From positions 2,394,123 to 2,458,122 of the forward strand of contig NW_009799099.1 in assembly GCF_000213175.1 (NCBI RefSeq): a stretch of 64,000 nt of DNA, read 5' to 3'. The notes under the pieces were generated by a model. That model did not search any database. It worked only from the letters and a program-made list of their open reading frames with translations, and had not been told where the DNA came from. This document shows, one piece after another, positions 58,230-64,000 of the stretch (position 1 is the first letter of the stretch; every line of letters starts with the position of its first letter). Origin of the DNA: Neurospora tetrasperma FGSC 2508. Lineage: Eukaryota; Ascomycota; Sordariomycetes; Sordariales; Sordariaceae. The translations under genes and the position numbers were made by a program.

Positions 58230-60379
58230 TTTCAGTAAGCGTTATCGACTCTTTTTTTTGAGAATGTTGTTATGGTTGATATTAGTTTTTCACACATTCG
58301 AATTTGGCAACCCTTGAAGTGTAAGTTTGTTGATATCTCCATATCAGATGCCGGCGGCATCGACGAGTGCAGCTACCGTGCCTTCCACTTTGCAGGAACT
58401 CCCTCTACCTAACCCCGCCAAGATTACCTGTTTATCTTATCGGGAATACAATCTTATCGTTACCCTAACCCTGAGACTTGTTCCCTCTGCCCCTCTGACG
58501 TAGCTACATACCCTTTTTGTTGACCCCGATGACGCAGGGACCTCCATTGAGTCGGGCGCAATCGACACCGCACAAAGCGTTGGAGCAGGGTCCTTTTCTC
58601 TCTCTATCTGATTAAGACGTGCCCGATAATATGCAAGGCGTGGCAAGACGGACTAGTCTGGGCTGAAGAACTCTCTCATTCCGCTCGTTGTGTCCGTGGG
58701 GGAGCAGAACCTCGTGGAGACGGGATCCATACTTATTGAGGGTTCAATTGTTTGATAAATCCGAAGCCCCAACAAGCGGCCAATCATTGTCCTTCGCGTC
58801 AAGGGTGTCGCCGTTCTCGCAGCCTTTTGATGGCGATATCGCCTATGACGATCGGTGAGGGATCTGGATGAAAGAACAGACCAAAAAAAGACGAAAAAAT
58901 AGTACTCGGATATTGATCCTCGACTCATGGGATGGAAGATCTGATACGGGATGAGGATTTGTCGTACCTGCTTTCATTGCGCAAGGGACGTGTGATCTCA
59001 ACTCCATCAAATGCATGGCTTATCCCGACTTACAACGCAGCCGAGCGCAGCCATACAGTAACCGTTTCTGGAAAACAATGTGGAATCATCAGGCACCTGG
59101 AACGACATGGCTTCTGTGGCTTCGATTGATCCATGTTCCGCCCACCGAAGGTTCCCGTCTCATACCGGGAGCACCGGTTCTCCAAGGTAACAAAGCGAGG
59201 TCTGAGAGCAATCGAGACAGTTCGCCGCTTGGGATTGAAGAGTGTGTGCTTGGACCCAGTTGTTGCGGATGGCGGATGGCACGGGAAACAGAAATGGCAA
59301 GGGCAAAGACAAGAGTCGGAGGTTACATCCCAGCGTCCCTTTCTTATCGCGGCAAAGTTGCCCGCCATTCAGTCGAGATCTCTGGCTTTTACCCCGGTGA
59401 GTGGCACTCTTAAGTGACGCAAGCGATTATCAAAAAGGAAAAAAAAGTAACCCACCAAAGCGCTTCAGAGCTGTTATGGACCACTGAGCTCCGATGCTAG
59501 GGAGAAGCATTGTGTATCCGTTTCGGTCTAGTGTACACTAATACTCTTGGGACGAAACGGTCCAAAGAAGGCAAAGTTCCAATGTAGAATGTTGGTTTTA
59601 CAGTCGAAACCCAAACAAACAAAAATGAGGTAAAAGTTCCAGTTGATATTTCAAAAAGCCAGGGGACCCTGATGTCGTCCTAGCTGATGCATCGTAGCTC
59701 GATTCCAGGGCTTCGGGGCCTGTCTCGGCCTGCCCTGTCAAAGTTGGATCTGAATTCGCCGGGTAAACTGGCGAACTCCACTAAATAGCACATCCGAGCG
59801 AACCAGATCAGCCGAAAGCGTGCAGCACGGCACCCGGCCAGAAATGGGTGGGTTTCAGGTGGGCACTGTTCATGGCGAACCGTGAGCGTTGCTGACAGTA
59901 AATTGGTAATGAAGCCGACAAGAGGGCGGTCGGTGGTGGTGGTGATGATGATGATGATGATAATATTGATGATAGAGGCTTCAAAGTATTTGGTTCTGTA
60001 CTCCCGCGTAGAGGTAAAAAAGCGACAAAAATACCTCGTGCAGTGGTACCTGACCAGACAGCCAAGTCCTACCTCTGGAAGTAGTTCCGGTGAATTACTA
60101 ACACCTACCCCACCACCGGTTCAACAAGTGTCGAATAATCTTCCACCTGGATGAACGCTCGACTGCTCGTCCTTGGATCTGACCCCCAACGTTCTCTCCG
60201 TTAGCCTGTGGTGTCCCAGGTGTCCCTGCCAGGTGCTCGTCTGAAACAGTTTAAACTTGACCCCGCCTCCCAGTTCCTGTCTTTATCTTCTTCTCTTGTC
60301 TTCTGCTTCTGCAAATTCTCTTCCCTGATACCCTTCTCCCATCCCATAGTATCCGACATCTTTGTCCAGAATCGCAAAC
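58230..60379. other. divergent intergenic region BMT6/transketolase
   Basis: 2.15 kb between divergent genes. It should hold both promoters, including that of the highly expressed transketolase gene, whose leader is pyrimidine-rich near 60270-60350. A microsatellite lies at about 59930-59965. Overlapping frames on both strands near 59015-59417 have no domain. No gene is supportable. Confidence 0.5.
59930..59965. repeat. GGT/GAT microsatellite
   Basis: Compound trinucleotide run, first GGT units and then about six GAT units, upstream of transketolase. Simple repeat. Confidence 0.8.
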
Positions 60380-62989
60380 ATGTCGTCCTTCACCGAGACA
60401 GATCAGCTCGCCATCAACACCATCCGTGTGTTGGCTGTAAGTAATACCCTTGGCACTCTGTTTTACGCCCTCGGTGTTCTCCAAAAATCCCAATAAAGCA
60501 GTCTTGCAATTCCCCGCGCCTCGTCATGGGGAGCAGCGAGATTTACCCCGCCAAGAGTTATCATCGCAAGAACCAGTTTCTCGAGCCTCAACCATGGGCT
60601 ACGGGCTTGCGATGTGAACATCGGAAACATTAAGGGATCCTCACTACGATATGAAGCAGTTATGCTGACAGCTTTCCTGATCAGGCCGATGCCACCGCGC
60701 ATGCCAACTCCGGCCACCCTGGTGCCCCCATGTAAGTTGCGCCGACATCTCAGCTCAAGTGGAAGCTGCGGGCTTCTTCCCAGCGTAATATTCACTGACA
60801 TCTTTTCTAGGGGCATGGCTCCCGTTGCCCACGTTCTTTTCAACCGTTTCATGAACTTCAACCCCAAGAACCCCAAGTGGCTCAACCGTGACCGCTTCGT
60901 TCTCTCGTAAGTACAAATTGCCCCGCACCGAAAACGGAGCTCAGCGAGCCCCATGGGAGGAAGCATTTGACTAAAACGCCTGCCTCTTTTCCTAGTAACG
61001 GCCACGCCTGCATGCTCCAGTATGCTCTCCTCCACCTCTACGGCTATGCCCTCACCATCGACGACCTCAAGGCTTTCCGCGTAAGTGCCCACTCTTTCTT
61101 GGCGGAAGGATACACAAGGCTGACACAGCATCGCGCAAACAGCGTATCGACAGCATCACCCCCGGTCACCCCGAGGCCCACGACACCCCCGGTGTTGAGG
61201 TTACCACTGGTCCTCTTGGTCAGGGTATCTCCAACGCCGTTGGTCTTGCCATTGCTCAGGCTCACACTGCTGCCGTCTTCAACAAGCCCGGCTACGACCT
61301 CGTCAACAACTACACATACTGCTTCCTTGGTGATGGTTGCTTGATGGAGGGTGTTTCCTCTGAGGCTTGCTCTCTGGCTGGTCACCTCCAGCTTGGCAAC
61401 CTCATTGCCATCTGGGATGACAACAGGATCACCATTGACGGTGACACCAACCAGGCCTTCACCGAGGACGTTCTCAAGCGCTACGAGTCCTACGGCTGGC
61501 ACATCGTCACCGTCTTGGATGGCGACCACAACCTTGACTTGATCGCTGATGCTATCCAGAAGGCCAAGGAGGTCACTGACAAGCCTACCCTCATCCAGCT
61601 TAAGACCACCATTGGTTTCGGCTCCAAGAAGCAGGGCACCCACGATGTCCACGGCTCGCCCCTCAAGGCTGACGACATCAAGCAGCTCAAGGAGAAGTTC
61701 GGCTTCAACCCTGAGGAGAGCTTCGCCGTTCCCCAGGAGGTCTATGACCTTTGCCACAAGGCTTCCGCCAAGGGTGCTGCTAAGGAGGAGGAGTGGAACC
61801 AGCTCTTCGCCAAGTACGCTGAGGAGTTCAAGGCTGAGCACGACGATCTCATCCGTCGCCAGAAGGGTGAACTCGCTGAGGGCTGGGAGAAGCACCTCCC
61901 CGTCTACACTCCCGCTGACCCCGCTGTCGCTTCCCGTAAGCTTTCCGAGAATGTCCTCAACAAGATCTTCGAGGCTGTTCCCGAGCTTGTTGGTGGTTCC
62001 GCCGATTTGACCGGCTCCAACCTTACCAGGTGGAAGGGTGCCATCGACTTCCAGCCTCCCGCCACTGGTCTTGGTACCTACGCCGGCCGTTACTTCCGCT
62101 TCGGTGTTCGTGAGCACGGTATGGGTGCCATCATGAACGGTATGGCCGCCTATGGTACCCTCATCCCCTATGGTGGTACCTTCCTCAACTTCGTCTCCTA
62201 CGCTGCTGGTGCCGTCCGTCTCTCTGCCCTTTCTCAGGTCCGCGCTATCTGGGTTGCCACCCACGATTCGATCGGTCTTGGCGAGGACGGCCCTACTCAC
62301 CAGCCTATTGAGACCCTGGCCCACTTCCGTGCCCTCCCCAACTGCATGGTCTGGCGTCCTGCCGATGGCAACGAGACCAGCGCTGCCTACTATGTCGCCC
62401 TTACCTCCAAGCACACCCCCAGCATCCTCGCTCTCTCTCGCCAGAACCTTCCCCAGCTTGAGGGTTCCACCATCGAGAAGGCCATCAAGGGTGGCTACGT
62501 CCTCCACGAGGTTGAGGGTGCCGACGTCACTCTTATCTCCACCGGTTCCGAGGTCTGCATCGCCATCGATGCCGTCAAGGAGCTCAAGGAGAAGCACAAC
62601 ATCAAGGCTCGTGTCGTCTCTATGCCCTGCATGGAGGTCTTCGATGCTCAGCCCAAGGACTACCGCCTCAGCGTTCTTCCCGACGGTATCCCCTCTCTGT
62701 CTATTGAAGTCATGAGCACCATGGGCTGGGAGAAGTACTCTCACGAGCAGTTCGGTCTCAACCGCTTCGGTGCCTCCGGTGCCTACCTTGATGTTTACAA
62801 GGCAAGTACTCCCCTTCCAATTCCGTCTTTGTTTTTCAAAGGCGTGTTTACTAACACTTTTGCGATTTACAGAAGTTCGAGTTCACCCCCGAGGGCATTG
62901 CCAAGCGCGCCATCGCTACCATCGACTTCTGGAAGGATGTCCCCAACATCCGCTCTCCTATCAACAGGGCTTTCCAGCAGCTCATTTAA
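60380..62989 (+). CDS. transketolase
   Basis: Thiamine-diphosphate enzyme of the non-oxidative pentose phosphate pathway, moving two-carbon units between sugar phosphates in the cytosol (yeast Tkl1). Six exons: 60380-60436, 60685-60731, 60811-60906, 60996-61080, 61143-62801, 62873-62989 (686 residues). Family blocks: [57 protein letters not shown], the ThDP motif [13 protein letters not shown] to [44 protein letters not shown], and the signature [20 protein letters not shown]. The end is [13 protein letters not shown] to NRAFQQLI. Strong C-ending codon bias fits high expression. Intron 5 (62802-62872) has a GC donor, AAG/GCAAGT. Early introns cluster in the first 250 codons. Confidence 0.97.
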
Positions 62990-63688
62990 GGAAAAAAAGA
63001 GTGTCGTTTCGAGGTTAATGGAAGGGAGCGAGGAAAGGATCGGGAAATCTTGGTTCGGATTTATAAATAAGGCAATATTAAGAGCGCGGGCGACATTCTA
63101 TCAGGAAAGAATGTCAGTCCATGCTTTAAGAGGGTCAGGCGCGGCAACAAAAGCCGCCGCCCTCATGAGACGAGTGTTATGAAAATAGAATCCATTTAAA
63201 AAGTTCACATAGCGTTATGTTAAAGTATCGCAGTTCGCTGATCCCGCTGGACAAGCAGACGCGCAAGGTATCGTGTTTGATGCTTTGGTATCAACAGTCA
63301 TGGTTAGACGCTTTTGGTGAGGTCAGTTTTATCGTGGTGTTTGGTGCCGTGACAATGAGAACCCCTGTGGCTCGCTAAATGCGACACCCCTGCCGGTCGA
63401 TGTTACTGGCGGCAACCAGATGCCAGCTGGCCGCTCAAGGCACTGTTGCAGCTCCCTAGCATGTTGCCCGCGATGCGATAGCTTGGGAGCCCCAGGAAGC
63501 GACAACAACCACCAATCCAACGACAACCGGACCTGCTCTGTCCTGTTCTATCCATTCCGAAGCGCGTCCATTTATAGTGACGGTTGACATTAATCACAAT
63601 CTCTAAAATCACTTCCAAGCTAGTTGAATTCTTGCGGAATTGCTTCTATTATCAGCAAATACCAGCAACATCATAGAGCTAGCTAATC
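62990..63688. other. intergenic between transketolase and the right-edge gene
   Basis: Transketolase 3' UTR followed by the promoter of the next gene. No other gene seen. Confidence 0.55.
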
Positions 63689-64000
63689 ATGACGGACGAA
63701 GACAAGGCCAAGGCCGAGAAGGTCGCTGCCGCTAAGAAGAGGGTATAGTACCGTGCTTGGCTATGTGTAACACTTCGAAGCTTAGCCCACATGTACTGAC
63801 AATTACTCCTTCAGCTCGAAGCACTGAAGAAGCAGAAAGCCAAAAAGGCCGGCGGCGCATCCAAGAAAGAGGAGAAGAAGGAAGACAATCCGCCAGCATC
63901 CGAAGAAGCCCCTGCCGAGACTCCTTCGAGCCCCAAAGATTCAGTGAACGAGACCGAAGAACAACCATCCGAAGAAGTCACATCCCCGACGGCTGGCGAA
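63689..64000 (+). CDS. 5' end of a Lys/Glu-rich protein (cut by window edge)
   Basis: Two exons visible: 63689-63742 and 63815 to the window end, running off the edge. The start reads MTDEDKAKAEKVAAAKKR, then after a 72-nt GT-AG intron LEALKKQKAKKAGGASKKEE, and an acidic Glu/Pro/Ser-rich stretch (ASEEAPAETPSSPKD). The alternating Lys/Ala/Glu helix and acidic linker resemble the N-termini of fungal coiled-coil proteins such as Golgi GRIP/Rud3-type golgins, but nothing diagnostic is inside the window. The start codon is chosen because it opens this helix and the junction keeps the heptad-like pattern. Confidence 0.72.

Noticed and set aside
58460-58472. Telomere-like string TTACCCTAACCCT
   Set aside because: Only about two units and inside a normal intergenic region; too short to be a telomeric relic.
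61044-62744. 566-codon open frame on the minus strand opposite transketolase
   Set aside because: Its length follows from the strong C-ending codon bias of the highly expressed transketolase, which removes stops from the antisense frame. The translation is Leu/Gly/Val/Asp-rich without a domain, and transketolase on the plus strand is certain.

Overview
This window is nuclear DNA of a filamentous ascomycete, most likely a Sordariales/Sordariaceae species close to Neurospora or Sordaria. The evidence is: short introns of about 50-120 nt with GTAAGT/GTATGT donors and CTAAC-type branch sites; moderate GC with C-biased third codon positions in highly expressed genes; long gene-free stretches; and proteins typical of Pezizomycotina (an Atf1-type bZIP with an Aft1-like N-terminus, a SepH/Cdc7 septation kinase, a V-ATPase c subunit that reads like Neurospora VMA-3). 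I used no database, so family names rest on motif recognition. Every complete spliced model below adds up to a whole number of codons.

Layout. 1-3878: no gene seen. 3879-8290: a secreted agmatinase-like ureohydrolase and a GST-like protein. 8291-14669: a 6.4 kb stretch with no convincing gene, upstream of the Atf1/CREB-type bZIP gene (14670-16551). 16552-19090: intergenic, with a clean 210-bp MITE at 17899-18108. 19091-27099: kinetochore DSN1/Mis13, SDH assembly factor SDH5, p24 cargo receptor ERV25, U1 snRNP protein C, and an HD-domain hydrolase. 28219-34714: an alpha/beta hydrolase, a DUF218 protein, dihydrofolate synthase FOL3, and an unknown acidic/Ser-rich protein. 37039-45338: the SIN kinase CDC7/SepH, then a four-TM Sur7/PalI-like membrane protein that carries a 9-bp minisatellite. 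46736-52516: sterol C-24(28) reductase ERG4, V-ATPase subunit c, SNU13. 53348-62989: a SAC-domain phosphoinositide phosphatase, rRNA methyltransferase BMT6, transketolase. 63689-end: the start of a Lys/Glu-rich protein cut by the window edge.

The genes are mostly unrelated housekeeping functions (pentose phosphate pathway, folate, ergosterol, splicing, secretion, respiration, vacuolar acidification, mitosis and septation). I see no biosynthetic cluster, defence island, CRISPR, rRNA, recognisable tRNA or retroelement. Several neighbours are divergent pairs sharing a promoter region (ERV25/U1-C, HD/alpha-beta hydrolase, FOL3/unknown, VMA-3/SNU13, BMT6/transketolase).

The observations most worth following are: 141 open in-frame codons after the TAG stop of the CDC7/SepH kinase; the MITE with perfect 27-bp inverted repeats and repeated internal motifs; a GC-AG intron in transketolase; several micro-exons (11, 13, 14, 21 nt); and stop-free, multiple-of-three introns in the Atf1-like and GST-like genes, where retention would give in-frame isoforms.
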